Numbered from the stretch's first letter, positions 35,626 to 44,870 are shown. The stretch is DNA of 64,000 nt from Bacteroidota bacterium (GCA_018268035.1 JAFDXI010000089.1:62001-126000); one strand, 5' to 3'. The notes: generated from the letters alone by a model not told the origin. Made by a program: numbers and translations.

Positions 35626-36735
35626 ATGCAGAAAAAATATAGCCAGTTCACAGCAATGCTGGCCATCGCAAAAGGAAGCCTCAGGTCTATCTTCAGGAGC
35701 CCTTCAACGGTACTTTTCAGTATTGTATTTCCTTTGGTTTTTATCCTCGTGTTTGGTTTTATCGGCGATAATGGCGGCATATCAATTGAAGTAGCCATTA
35801 ATAAAAATGCTGATACAATTAACAACCCAATTTATAATGCTATTAAAAATATTCCAAGCATACATTTAGTCAATGATAATGACAGTCTTTTAAAAGAAGA
35901 CCTTGAAAAAGGCAACATCACTGCTATCATTAATATTGCAAAAAACAACAACGGCAATCCTGAATATACGATTGAACTAAAAAGCTCAGAAGCAGTAAAC
36001 CCACAGAATATTGGCGTGCTTGAATCGCTCCTGAAAAATGTTATTAGCGATATCAATACCAAAAGATATCCTCAGGCGCAAACAGTGGCTGCCATTAGTA
36101 ATAAGATAGAAAAAATTCCCGGCCGCACTTACAGGCAAATTGATTTTATACTTCCCGGCCAGTTAGGATTTTCACTTTTGAGTGCAGGGGTTTTTGGCGT
36201 AGCCTTTACATTTTTCAACCTGCGGCAACAACTTATTTTAAAACGTTTTTTTGCAACACCTATCCGTAAAACCTATATCGTTTTGGGTGAAGCGCTCAGC
36301 CGTGTTTTGTTTCAAATGATGACTGCTGTTATTATCATCGCTATCGGTGCCTGGGGTTTTCATTTTACTTTAGTAAATGGCTTTTCTACATTTCTTGAAA
36401 TCATGTTGCTGAGTTTTATTTCGCTGATTGTATTCATGGGTTTTGGTTTTGTAGTAAGCAGTGTGGCAAAAAATGAAAGTACCATCCCTCCTTTTGCCAA
36501 TATGTTTACGCTGCCACAGTTTTTATTGGCAGGTACTTTTTTTCCTATTTCCTATTTTCCAAAATGGTTGCAGTTTTTTTGTAACCTGCTTCCGCTGACG
36601 CACTTTAATAATGCCATGCGCAACATTTCTTTTGAAGGTGCCAGCTTTATAAGTTGCTGGAGAGATGTAGGCGTATTGCTGATTTGGGGTATTATTATTT
36701 ATGCAGCCGCCATCAAAGTATTTCGCTGGGAATAA
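35626..36735 (+). CDS. ABC-2 type transporter permease
   Basis: 369 residues. One N-terminal helix (STVLFSIVFPLVFILVFGF), a large extracytoplasmic domain (about 50-180), then five C-terminal helices including MLLSFISLIVFMGFGFVV and the LLAGTFFPISYFP loop, the signature topology of ABC-2 permeases such as YhhJ/NodJ-like exporters. No ATPase gene is adjacent on either side, so its partner is elsewhere or the gene is a remnant of a larger locus. Substrate unknown. Confidence 0.88.
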   Translation: MQKKYSQFTAMLAIAKGSLRSIFRSPSTVLFSIVFPLVFILVFGFIGDNGGISIEVAINKNADTINNPIYNAIKNIPSIHLVNDNDSLLKEDLEKGNITAIINIAKNNNGNPEYTIELKSSEAVNPQNIGVLESLLKNVISDINTKRYPQAQTVAAISNKIEKIPGRTYRQIDFILPGQLGFSLLSAGVFGVAFTFFNLRQQLILKRFFATPIRKTYIVLGEALSRVLFQMMTAVIIIAIGAWGFHFTLVNGFSTFLEIMLLSFISLIVFMGFGFVVSSVAKNESTIPPFANMFTLPQFLLAGTFFPISYFPKWLQFFCNLLPLTHFNNAMRNISFEGASFISCWRDVGVLLIWGIIIYAAAIKVFRWE

Positions 36736-36889
36736 CCTGGGCTGATGTTATACTAACCTTATAATGTTGTGCATGCACGATTACTGCCTGTTTTCAGCGC
36801 TACACAATTATTTTATTTTCTTTCACTAAAATCAAAGCATTCAGGTATAAAATTTGTTTTTATTTGAATCTTATTTTCAAATAAATAAA

Positions 36890-37090
36890 ATGATAACCAT
36901 GAATGTGCTAACATCCGCCCAACAAAGTCTATCAAACCTGATTGACCAGTTGAAAAAACAAAAAGATGAACTTGCTGCTATTTATAGATCTGCTATCAAC
37001 AACGGAAAAAAAATTGATGAAGTAAAAGCTATTTACATTTCCTTAAAGGATGTTGATAAAAGGTTAAACGAATTAATGCGCATCTCTTAA
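36890..37090 (+). CDS. small coiled-coil hypothetical protein
   Basis: 66 residues from ATG 36890 (ATG 36899 is an alternative). Strongly helical and charged with heptad-like spacing (LSNLIDQLKKQKDELAAIYR; LKDVDKRLNELMRIS). No known domain. A terminator follows, supporting a real monocistronic gene. Confidence 0.6.
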   Translation: MITMNVLTSAQQSLSNLIDQLKKQKDELAAIYRSAINNGKKIDEVKAIYISLKDVDKRLNELMRIS

Positions 37091-37116
37091 TTATCATTGC
37101 ACATTATCCATCAATT

Positions 37117-37145
37117 AAAATCCTGTTTTGCAATGGGATTTTTTT
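37117..37145 (+). terminator. rho-independent terminator
   Basis: AAAATCC / GGATTTT stem (37117-37123 with 37136-37142), loop about 12, T-run to 37145; 26 bases after the stop of the small coiled-coil gene. Confidence 0.6.
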
Positions 37146-37184
37146 ATGCATAAATCTTTCATCAATAACTGGAATGAACAATAT

Positions 37185-37192
37185 TATATTTG
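37185..37192 (+). promoter_or_regulatory. -7 element of the hutI promoter
   Basis: TATATTTG is an exact TAnnTTTG match, 18 bases before the ATG. No clear -33 element. Confidence 0.4.
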
Positions 37193-37210
37193 AGGCAATA
37201 AAAGATTAAA

Positions 37211-38455
37211 ATGAAAGGTTGCCAAATCATCATCAATATTGGCCTGCTTGTCAATACCAGGAATGAAAACAAGCTATTGAGGGGCGCTGCACTATCTGAG
37301 TTGCCCTGCATTGAAAATGCTTTCCTGAAAATCGAAAATGGCAGGATTGCTGATTATGGTAAGATGAGTGAATTACCTGCTCCAACCACAACAGAAAATA
37401 TTTATGATGCAAGTGGCGGATATGTTTCGCCAGGATGGTGTGATAGTCATACACACCTGGTGTTTGCGGCAAGTAGAGAGAATGAATTTGTTGATAAGAT
37501 TAAAGGATTGAGTTATGCTGATATTGCAGCCAAAGGTGGTGGTATTTTACAATCAGCCATCAGGTTGCAAGCCATGAGTGAAGATGATTTGTTTAATCAC
37601 GCAATGATTAGATTGAATGAAGTGATGAGGCTGGGGACTACAGCCATCGAAATCAAAAGTGGTTATGGTTTAAGTGTGGATGCAGAATTAAAAATGCTGA
37701 GGGTTGTTCAACGTATTAAAAATATTGCCCCAATTCCAATAAAAGCTACTTTCCTCGGGGCACACGCTTATCCGCTGTTATACAAAAATGATCATGAAAA
37801 ATATATCCGCCTGATTGAAGATGAAATGTTGCCCAACATAGCAAAAGAAAACTTAGCAGATTATATTGATGTGTTTTGCGAGCAGGGATTTTTTTCTGTT
37901 GATGTAATGAAACGCATTTGTTCTTCAGGTATTCTTTATGGTTTAAAACCAAAACTGCATGTGAACCAACTCAACAGCATTGGCGGCATTGAAGCAGCGA
38001 TTAAAATGAATGCGCTAAGCGTTGACCATCTTGAGACAATGACCGATAGTGATATTGAAAAAATTTCATCATCCGATACTATTGGCACGATGTTACCAAC
38101 TGCTGCATATTTTTTAAGGATGCAATATCCACCTGCAAGAAAACTGATTGACAAAGGTTGTGCAGTTGCTTTAGCTTCTGATTACAACCCAGGTTCATCA
38201 CCGAGTGGCAATATGAATATTGTAGTCTCAATGAGTTGTATCCAGATGCGGATGTTACCTGAAGAAGCAGTCAATGCTGCAACTATAAATGCAGCCTATG
38301 CAATGGAACTGGAAGATGAAGTTGGCAGTATAATGATTGGAAAAAAAGCAAATCTCCTGTTTACAAAAAAGCTACCATCCCTTGCTTATTTTCCATATTC
38401 ATTTGGCAGCAATCTGATTGAAAAAGTAATGATCAATGGAAATTTCCTTGAATAG
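37211..38455 (+). CDS. hutI: imidazolonepropionase
   Basis: 414 residues, an amidohydrolase-fold metalloenzyme. The metal ligands H80 and H82 lie in CDSHTHLVFA, followed by the family motif GLSYADIAAKGGGI, then LGAHA, VDHLE and the C-terminal SDYNPGS with the metal-binding Asp. HutI opens 4-imidazolone-5-propionate to N-formimino-glutamate in histidine breakdown. The other hut genes are not adjacent, unlike in many bacteria. It converges with the isoaspartyl peptidase gene, with one base between the stops. Confidence 0.94.
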   Translation: MKGCQIIINIGLLVNTRNENKLLRGAALSELPCIENAFLKIENGRIADYGKMSELPAPTTTENIYDASGGYVSPGWCDSHTHLVFAASRENEFVDKIKGLSYADIAAKGGGILQSAIRLQAMSEDDLFNHAMIRLNEVMRLGTTAIEIKSGYGLSVDAELKMLRVVQRIKNIAPIPIKATFLGAHAYPLLYKNDHEKYIRLIEDEMLPNIAKENLADYIDVFCEQGFFSVDVMKRICSSGILYGLKPKLHVNQLNSIGGIEAAIKMNALSVDHLETMTDSDIEKISSSDTIGTMLPTAAYFLRMQYPPARKLIDKGCAVALASDYNPGSSPSGNMNIVVSMSCIQMRMLPEEAVNAATINAAYAMELEDEVGSIMIGKKANLLFTKKLPSLAYFPYSFGSNLIEKVMINGNFLE

Positions 38456-38456
38456 T

Positions 38457-39389
38457 TTATCTGTAAATCTTTACTTCTTCAATACCATCACTTGTTTTCA
38501 CACCACGATACATGCCTTCACAATTAAATAATAAAGCATAATTGCCTTTGGCATCAACACCAATCATTCCACCTTCACCATTAATGGCTACCAGTTTTTC
38601 ATTGACCACTTTGTTCATGGCATCCTGCAGATCCATGCCTGCATATTCCATCAGGCAACTAACATCATACGCAGCAACAGCTTTGATAAATAATTCCCCA
38701 TGACCTGTGCAACTGATAGCGCAGGTTTTATTATTGGCATAAGTGCCGCAACCAATCAAAGGACTATCACCTACACGGCCATAATTTTTATTTGTCATGC
38801 CACCGGTACTTGTTGCAGCAGCAATATTTCCATGCATATCACAGGCGACTGCACCAACTGTTCCAAACTTTTTATCAATGATTTGTTGAGTTGAATGATC
38901 TAAAGCAACATCATCAGAATCACGCATTGCCTGCCACTGATCAAAACGAAATTGTGAATAGAAATAATCATCAGGTTCTATAGTAATTTTTTGAGTCCGT
39001 GCAAACACATCAGCACCTTCACCACTGAGTAACACATGTTCACTATTGCGCATAACGGCAGTAGCAAGTTCAACAGGGTTACGAACATTATGCACACCAC
39101 ACACAGCGCCTGCAGCCATATCAATACCATTCATTACTGCAGCATCCATTTCATGCAAACCAGTTTTAGTAAACACAGAGCCACGGCCTGCATTGAATAA
39201 AATATTATTCTCCAGTTCAACAGTAGCAGCAATCACAGCATCCATTGATGTGCCTCCTTTTTCCAAAACTGAATAGCCTTTTTGCAAAGCCTGTTGCAAG
39301 CCTTGTGTATATGCTTTCTCCAGGGCAGGCGTCATATCTTCTTTCAGTATTGTGCCAGCGCCACCATGTATTGCTAATGTATATTTCAT
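38457..39389 (-). CDS. isoaspartyl peptidase / L-asparaginase (Ntn hydrolase)
   Basis: 310 residues. The autoprocessing site is KFGTVGAVA: cleavage before Thr makes it the N-terminal nucleophile of the beta subunit; TSTGGMTNKNYGRVGDSP and GTGxG-like CTGHGE complete the active site. No signal peptide, so cytosolic. Such enzymes cleave isoaspartyl dipeptides and asparagine. It follows the amino-acid permease gene on the same strand after 129 bases, suggesting joint use of imported amino acids or dipeptides. Confidence 0.93.
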   Translation of the reverse strand: MKYTLAIHGGAGTILKEDMTPALEKAYTQGLQQALQKGYSVLEKGGTSMDAVIAATVELENNILFNAGRGSVFTKTGLHEMDAAVMNGIDMAAGAVCGVHNVRNPVELATAVMRNSEHVLLSGEGADVFARTQKITIEPDDYFYSQFRFDQWQAMRDSDDVALDHSTQQIIDKKFGTVGAVACDMHGNIAAATSTGGMTNKNYGRVGDSPLIGCGTYANNKTCAISCTGHGELFIKAVAAYDVSCLMEYAGMDLQDAMNKVVNEKLVAINGEGGMIGVDAKGNYALLFNCEGMYRGVKTSDGIEEVKIYR

Positions 39390-39518
39390 TTTATTTGAAA
39401 TTGGTTTATTGAAAAATAAAATGATAAAACTTTCATGAAAATATTTTACTGATACATTTTCTAAGCATCAAAATTATACCTGCAATTATTTTCAGAAACA
39501 AAAAAGGTTTTCATAACA

Positions 39519-40952
39519 TCATTTCTTTTTCTCAGCAAGTGCAATATAATATAAAGGAATTCCAACCAGTGTAATCCCTAATCCCCAGAGCGAATATGTG
39601 GGCGATGTGTAAACCAGACCTACACAAAAAGCCAAAGCCAGTATAATATAAATAAGTGGCAATACAGGATAGCCAAATGCTTTGTAAGGTCTGGGTATGT
39701 CCGGTCTTTTCGCCCTTAAAACAAATATGCCCGAGATAGTGATGACATAAAAGATTACGACTACAAAGGAAACCATTGTCAGCAGGTCGCCATATTTGCC
39801 ACTTAAGCAAAGTAAGCTTGCTACTAAACATTGAATCCACAAAGCATAAGAAGGAACTGCATTTTTATTGAGTGTACCTGTCTTTTTGAAAAACAATCCA
39901 TCATTGGCCATTGTATAATAAACACGAGCACCAGCCAATATCAAACCATTATTACAACCAAATGTTGAAACCATTATCATCACAGCAATGACGATTGTGC
40001 CGGCGCTGCCGAAAATATTATTTGCTGCTGCAATTGCCACACGGTCATTTTCTGCAAAAGCAATTCCATTCATAGGCAACACATACACATACATCAGATT
40101 GGTAGCAAAATAAATTAAGGTAACAGTCAGTGTCCCGAGAAATAAACTCAAGCCAATATTTCTTTGTGGATTTTTTATTTCGCCTGCAATAAAAGTTACA
40201 TTATTCCATGCATCACTACTGAAGATAGATCCAACCATTGAAACAGCTATGGCTCCAATCAACGTACTTGTATTGATAGGTTGCCATACAGAAACTGCGT
40301 TAGTATCAGTGAGCATGATAGCCTGTATAGGCTTAAACCCATTATGCCAGTTGGCATCCCAGAAATTTTCTTTCACCAGGAAAAAGCCAAAAATGGTCAA
40401 TCCAAACAGTGATAAAAGTTTGACGGTAGTAAAAGTTGTCTGAATAATCTTTCCGGCCTTAATACCTTTAGTATTGGTATAAGTAAGAAAAATAATCATG
40501 ATAATAGCCAGTACTTGCGAAGCAGAAAATTTTAAGAATCCAAGGTCAAGTAAAATATTATTCTCACCAACAGATGGAATAAGATATGCAGTAAACTTAC
40601 TGAAAGCAACACCTACTGCTGCAATAGTGGCTGTTTGTATGACAGCAAAAAAACTCCAACCATATAAAAATCCCGCTAAGGGATTAAATGCTTCTTTCAG
40701 ATAAACATATTGCCCCCCTGCTTTAGGATACATACTACTTAACTCGCCATAACTCACAGCAGCAGTGATTGTCATAAACCCTGTAATCAGCCAAACAATA
40801 GTCAGCCATCCGGCACTTCCAACATGACGTGTAATATCAGCGCTCACTATAAAAATTCCTGAACCAATCATGCTACCAGCAACAATCATTGTTGCATCAA
40901 TTAAGCCAAGTGTTGGTTTAAAATGTGTTTTGGTTTCATCCATATTATACAT
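39519..40952 (-). CDS. APC-family amino acid permease
   Basis: 477 residues (ATG 40952; ATG 40943 is an alternative, 474 residues). About 12 transmembrane helices. The first helix has the unwound substrate motif GSMIGSGIFIV, typical of APC/LAT-type transporters, followed by ELSSMYPKAGGQYVYLKEAF. Probably takes up amino acids at the inner membrane. A strong hairpin lies only three bases upstream of the first ATG, so the second start is easier to reconcile with it. Linked to the isoaspartyl peptidase gene downstream. Confidence 0.93.
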   Translation of the reverse strand: MYNMDETKTHFKPTLGLIDATMIVAGSMIGSGIFIVSADITRHVGSAGWLTIVWLITGFMTITAAVSYGELSSMYPKAGGQYVYLKEAFNPLAGFLYGWSFFAVIQTATIAAVGVAFSKFTAYLIPSVGENNILLDLGFLKFSASQVLAIIMIIFLTYTNTKGIKAGKIIQTTFTTVKLLSLFGLTIFGFFLVKENFWDANWHNGFKPIQAIMLTDTNAVSVWQPINTSTLIGAIAVSMVGSIFSSDAWNNVTFIAGEIKNPQRNIGLSLFLGTLTVTLIYFATNLMYVYVLPMNGIAFAENDRVAIAAANNIFGSAGTIVIAVMIMVSTFGCNNGLILAGARVYYTMANDGLFFKKTGTLNKNAVPSYALWIQCLVASLLCLSGKYGDLLTMVSFVVVIFYVITISGIFVLRAKRPDIPRPYKAFGYPVLPLIYIILALAFCVGLVYTSPTYSLWGLGITLVGIPLYYIALAEKKK

Positions 40953-40955
40953 TAA

Positions 40956-40980
40956 AAATCCCGTTTAATGAACGGGATTT
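40956..40980 (-). terminator. hairpin between ompH-like gene and permease start
   Basis: AAATCCCGTT and AACGGGATTT are perfect 10-base arms with a 5-base loop. On the minus strand it is followed by TTTTTAATG, a terminator-like T-run that merges with the permease start codon. It may terminate the ompH-like transcript or, if transcription continues, mask permease translation. Confidence 0.65.
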
Positions 40981-41004
40981 GAAGTTAGCAAAATAACAAT
41001 CAAT

Positions 41005-41024
41005 AATTAATTAATTAATTAATT
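41005..41024. repeat. five tandem AATT units
   Basis: Perfect (AATT)5 simple repeat, 15 bases beyond the stop of the ompH-like gene. A candidate slippage site; no function evident. Confidence 0.7.
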
Positions 41025-41038
41025 GATTTTACTCTTAA

Positions 41039-41629
41039 TTATTTCTTTGCTTCTTTATAAGAAGCGTTTAACTGATCTATTATTTCGGGTGTTATATTCC
41101 TCAAAGTGTCTTTATAATAAATCATATCATCACTGCTGCTGGCAAAAACAAATTCATATCCTTTTTTTGCACTATAGTCTTTCAGGAATGATTGAATTTT
41201 ATTTTTCAGGTCAAGCATTTTTTGCATGTATTCGCCCTGGAAGTTTTGACTCAGGCTCTGTTGCTGTTGAGAATAATAATTATCAAGCCTTGCAAGGTCT
41301 TCCTGCATCTGGCTTTGCTCTACTTGCGAAAGCGTTGCGCCACGCCTGTTATAATCATTTACTTTATCCTGGTATTGTTTACGAATGCCATTTAGTTTTG
41401 CTTCCATGGCATCGTTTTTGGATTTCAGATAGTTTCGTGTTTCTTTTGCAAACGTGTAATACTTCTCAAGCGTATCTAAATCAAAATATGCTACCCGAAA
41501 AGTTGCCTGAGGCAAATTTTGATTCTTCGTTGTCGTAACTGGTGTATTTTTTTGTTGAAAAAATGAATAATACAAATAGGCTACAGCCAACAATAAAATA
41601 ATATTCAATGATAATAAAGCTTTATTCAT
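41039..41629 (-). CDS. OmpH/Skp-family periplasmic chaperone-like protein
   Basis: 196 residues. An uncleaved anchor or signal (LLSLNIILLLAVAYLYYSFF) precedes a strand (RVAYFDLDTL) and a long coiled coil (about 55-150, rich in Gln, Lys, Asp), then a final strand-helix (YEFVFASSSDDMIYY). This layout is that of Skp/OmpH, trimeric chaperones with tentacle-like arms that hold unfolded outer-membrane proteins. No bamA gene is nearby. Confidence 0.88.
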   Translation of the reverse strand: MNKALLSLNIILLLAVAYLYYSFFQQKNTPVTTTKNQNLPQATFRVAYFDLDTLEKYYTFAKETRNYLKSKNDAMEAKLNGIRKQYQDKVNDYNRRGATLSQVEQSQMQEDLARLDNYYSQQQQSLSQNFQGEYMQKMLDLKNKIQSFLKDYSAKKGYEFVFASSSDDMIYYKDTLRNITPEIIDQLNASYKEAKK

Positions 41630-41860
41630 TCAAACCATTTAAAGGCCGTGAAGGTAAAAATTTAAGCCTCTATAAAATTGTTAAATCAGAATATGTAATA
41701 TCAATGAAAAAGTAAAGGATTTATTGAAGTTGTTTTCTACAATAATATCATTAAAAGAGCAGTACTTGTTGCACATAAAAATTAAATTAGTACTGATACA
41801 ACAAGTAATCAACAAACAGAAATTTATGCTGGGCAATGTATTTCAAGAAATAAAATAAGA

Positions 41861-43408
41861 TTAGAATTTTATTTCTTCATCCTGAGAGTCAAATACATGA
41901 AATTCTGTAAAGTAATTATCAGGATTTGATTTCACACGGATGCGGGTTTTGTATTTACGGTTCCATTTCCATGAAATAGAAAAAATACCTTTTGTCAAAT
42001 GAGAATATAAGATAGGATGAACTCTTATAGTCAGATTTTTATGTTGATGAGTCACAAGATAATTCAACCGGTTCTCAATTTCATCAACCAGTAATAAAGT
42101 GGGTGATACTTTACCCGTGCCTTTACAAGAAGGACAAACTTCTGAAGTATTGATATTCACTTCCGGTCTCATCCGCTGCCTGGTTATTTGCATCAGGCCA
42201 AATTTTGATATTGGCAAAACAGCATGTTTTGCCCGGTCTGCTTTCATAAAGCCATCCATTGCATCCTGCAACTTCCTTTTGTTATCGGGTAATTTCATAT
42301 CAATGAAATCAACAACGATAATACCTCCAATATCGCGAAGCCTTAACTGCCTCGCTATCTCTTCTGCAGCTTCAAGATTTGTTGCCAAAGCATTTTCTTC
42401 CTGGTTATTGCTTACACTTTTGTAACCACTATTTACATCAATAACATGTAGTGCTTCAGTATGCTCAATAATCAAGTAGGCCCCGCTTGGCAGGTTTACT
42501 GTTTTTCCAAATGATGCTTTCACTTGTTTAGAAACACCATATTGGTCGAATATTGGTGTACCATTAATATGGCTGCTTACAATCTCAGCTTTTTCTGGTG
42601 CAATTTTCTGGATATAAGATCTGGTATCATTAAAAATATTTCGGTCATTAATCACAATTCTATTAAAATCTTCTGTCAGTAAATCACGAAGTATGCTTGT
42701 AGTCTTATCTTGTTCACTCAATATTTTCGCCGGGGCTACTGCGCCCCTCAGGTTACTTTGTATGCTTTTCCAGGTAGCAATTAACATTGAAAGGTCTTCG
42801 TGCAGTTCTGCACTATTCTTCCCTTCAGCAGCAGTACGGACAATAACACCAAAGTTTTTTGGTTTGATTGCATCAATAATTTTCTGTAACCTTTTTCTTT
42901 CCTCTGCACTGTGAATTTTTTTTGAAACAGCAACTATATCATTAAATGGAGTGATAACAACAAATCTGCCGGGCAATGAGATTTCGCAACTTAATCTTGG
43001 TCCTTTTGCAGCAATAGGCTCTTTTAATATCTGCACCAGGATCTCAGGTTTCCCTTTGATAACTTCATTGATTTTCCCAGTCTTGACAATTTCAGGTTCA
43101 GGTTCAAATGCAGAAAAGTCCAGGTCTTCCCCTTCTTTAGCCTGCATTGTGAGTTGAGTAAATTTTAATATCGAACGAATATAAGGGCTCAAATCAGTAT
43201 AATGCAGGAAGGCATCTTTTTCAAACCCGACATCTATAAAAGCAGCATTCAATCCGGGAATCAGTTTTTTAACTTTGCCAAGATATAAATCACCAACAGC
43301 AAAGTTTGCATCAGCTATTTCGTGATGTAATTCAACCAGCTTTTTGTTTTCTAATAAAGCTATTTCAACGCCGTTGGTCGTAGCGTTAATTATCATTTCT
43401 TTGTTCAC
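41861..43408 (-). CDS. rng: ribonuclease E/G
   Basis: 516 residues from a GTG at 43408, which gives the common Bacteroidota start (M)NKEMIINAT; an ATG at 43465 adds 19 unrelated residues. An S1 domain (about 38-130) carries a long insertion (EGEDLDFSAFEPEPEIV). Catalytic Asp residues lie in ALHVIDVNSG and IVVDFIDMKL; the zinc-link CPSCKGTG joins subunits. It cuts single-stranded RNA in rRNA processing and mRNA decay. It is the last gene of the HU / TPR / COX24-miniprotein set, with a 154-base leader containing a hairpin. Confidence 0.94.
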   Translation of the reverse strand: MNKEMIINATTNGVEIALLENKKLVELHHEIADANFAVGDLYLGKVKKLIPGLNAAFIDVGFEKDAFLHYTDLSPYIRSILKFTQLTMQAKEGEDLDFSAFEPEPEIVKTGKINEVIKGKPEILVQILKEPIAAKGPRLSCEISLPGRFVVITPFNDIVAVSKKIHSAEERKRLQKIIDAIKPKNFGVIVRTAAEGKNSAELHEDLSMLIATWKSIQSNLRGAVAPAKILSEQDKTTSILRDLLTEDFNRIVINDRNIFNDTRSYIQKIAPEKAEIVSSHINGTPIFDQYGVSKQVKASFGKTVNLPSGAYLIIEHTEALHVIDVNSGYKSVSNNQEENALATNLEAAEEIARQLRLRDIGGIIVVDFIDMKLPDNKRKLQDAMDGFMKADRAKHAVLPISKFGLMQITRQRMRPEVNINTSEVCPSCKGTGKVSPTLLLVDEIENRLNYLVTHQHKNLTIRVHPILYSHLTKGIFSISWKWNRKYKTRIRVKSNPDNYFTEFHVFDSQDEEIKF

Positions 43409-43520
43409 AAAATCATCTTTATATACACCATAAATTAAAAATTTGCATTGCGCAATCATGCACATGCATCATTAAATTCGAAGGAGGAAAGGTAAGGTAA
43501 AGGATAGGGAGGATAAATAC

Positions 43521-43552
43521 CGGCGCATCAGATATAAACCTTTACTGCGCCG
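43521..43552 (-). promoter_or_regulatory. leader hairpin upstream of rng
   Basis: CGGCGCA and TGCGCCG are perfect 7-base GC-rich arms with an 18-base loop, 11 bases beyond the stop of the 31-residue protein gene and 113 bases before the rng start. No T-run follows on the minus strand, so it is not a typical terminator. Confidence 0.45.
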
Positions 43553-43562
43553 ATAATCAAAT

Positions 43563-43658
43563 TTATTTGTTTTTCTTTTTATGGCGATTTTTTCTCAATC
43601 TCTTTTTTCTTTTGTGCGTCGCAATTTTATGACGTTTTCTTTTTTTACCACAAGGCAT
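43563..43658 (-). CDS. 31-residue AURKAIP1/COX24-domain protein
   Basis: A very short basic gene: starts MPCGKKRKRHKIATHKRKKR and contains 20 Lys/Arg/His-class residues in 31. This sequence is a recognisable conserved miniprotein of Bacteroidota annotated with the AURKAIP1/COX24 domain, the domain also found in mitochondrial mS38 and mycobacterial bS22 ribosomal proteins. A ribosome-associated role is therefore likely. It lies 24 bases after the TPR gene and before rng on the same strand. Confidence 0.88.
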   Translation of the reverse strand: MPCGKKRKRHKIATHKRKKRLRKNRHKKKNK

Positions 43659-43682
43659 ACCGAATAATTTTTGTTTTAATTT

Positions 43683-44528
43683 TTATTGTAATGATTTGAT
43701 TCTATCCTGAATTTCTTTTCTTGCTTCAGGTATCTGTACAAAGTTTAAAGAAGCTTCATACCACCTTATCGCGTTGGTTTTATCACCTGTTCTTTCATAC
43801 GCACCAGCAAGATTTAATATTGCTTCAATATTATCCGGTTGCTTTTTTACAACAGTTAAAAACCTTTCAATTGCTTTATCGTATTGGCCACTCTGAATAC
43901 CACCCAAACCAAGCATCATTTGCGCATACATATTATCAGGATTTTTATCTGCAATCTCTTTTATAGCAAGTATCCCCTGCATTGGATTACCAGAAATATT
44001 ACCAAACATGTAACAAACACCAATACCTATTTTGGAAGAATCATTATTGGGATTTATTGTAAGCGCTTTATCAAACATCTCTTTGGCTTGTGTAGCCATC
44101 CATCGCTGCATAGATGGGTCTGATGAAGACATCATGTCATCTAAAAGCAAATGGGCAGCAAAAGTGAGGCTTTTTTCAGAATTTTCCAACTTTGCGGCTT
44201 CCCCTGCATAATAAGCACCTATTTCCCTGTGTTTCAAAGTATCACTCCAATATGAAGCTAATTGATGAAATACATGAATTTGCTGATCCCGTACATCACC
44301 CCTTACCACTGCATTTTCTAATTGGGCTAACTTTTGAATTTGTAGCGGACTCAGGTTTTCTTTGAATTTCGAAATGACCTGTTCTGTAGTTAACACTGAA
44401 GGCATATTGGTTGCCGGCTGTGCAGCAACTGGTTCGGTTTTATCAGGATCAACTGTTTTGCCAAAGAAAAATAAGCCTGCCAATAAAATAATACCAGCAG
44501 AAATTAAAATCAATTGTTGTTTTCGCAC
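43683..44528 (-). CDS. TPR-repeat protein with N-terminal membrane anchor
   Basis: 281 residues. One N-terminal hydrophobic helix (LILISAGIILLAGLFFFG) anchors a periplasmic part with a low-complexity linker (30-45) and TPR motifs from about residue 145: ATQAKEMFDKALTINPNN, GQYDKAIERFLTVVKKQPDN, GDKTNAIRWYEASL. Role unknown; probably a scaffold. It lies between HU and the COX24 miniprotein and is likely cotranscribed with both. Confidence 0.87.
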   Translation of the reverse strand: MRKQQLILISAGIILLAGLFFFGKTVDPDKTEPVAAQPATNMPSVLTTEQVISKFKENLSPLQIQKLAQLENAVVRGDVRDQQIHVFHQLASYWSDTLKHREIGAYYAGEAAKLENSEKSLTFAAHLLLDDMMSSSDPSMQRWMATQAKEMFDKALTINPNNDSSKIGIGVCYMFGNISGNPMQGILAIKEIADKNPDNMYAQMMLGLGGIQSGQYDKAIERFLTVVKKQPDNIEAILNLAGAYERTGDKTNAIRWYEASLNFVQIPEARKEIQDRIKSLQ

Positions 44529-44550
44529 GTAAAAATTTTGAGCCGCAAAG

Positions 44551-44841
44551 TTACTGATCAGGATGGATTCCCTTCACTTCATTTACAAATTCTTTAGAAG
44601 GTTTGAATGCGGGAATATAATGCTCCGGTATATGTACTGCAATATTTTTTTTAATATTACGACCAATTTTAGCAGCTCTTTTTTTTGTAATAAAACTTCC
44701 AAAACCCCTGATATAAATGTTTTCCCCTTTAGCAATATTTCCCTTAATTTCTTTTATCAGTGTTTCCACAGTAACCAACACATCTACTTTAGGGATGCCT
44801 GTTTTATCTGATATGTTGTTGATAAGATCAGATTTGCGCAT
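44551..44841 (-). CDS. HU/IHF-family DNA-binding protein
   Basis: 96 residues from ATG 44841; an upstream ATG at 44910 would add 23 hydrophobic residues foreign to the family. MRKSDLINNISDKTGIPK is the usual N-terminal helix pair, and IYIRGFGSFITKKRAAKIGR with AVHIPEHYIPAFKPSKEF forms the beta-arm and signature region (GFGxF, then F-x-P). Binds and bends DNA as a dimer. The first gene of the HU / TPR / COX24 / rng set; the HU-rng neighbourhood is common in Bacteroidota. Confidence 0.94.
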   Translation of the reverse strand: MRKSDLINNISDKTGIPKVDVLVTVETLIKEIKGNIAKGENIYIRGFGSFITKKRAAKIGRNIKKNIAVHIPEHYIPAFKPSKEFVNEVKGIHPDQ

Positions 44842-44870
44842 GGTAAAAAGTTTTAAGATGAATATAAAAA

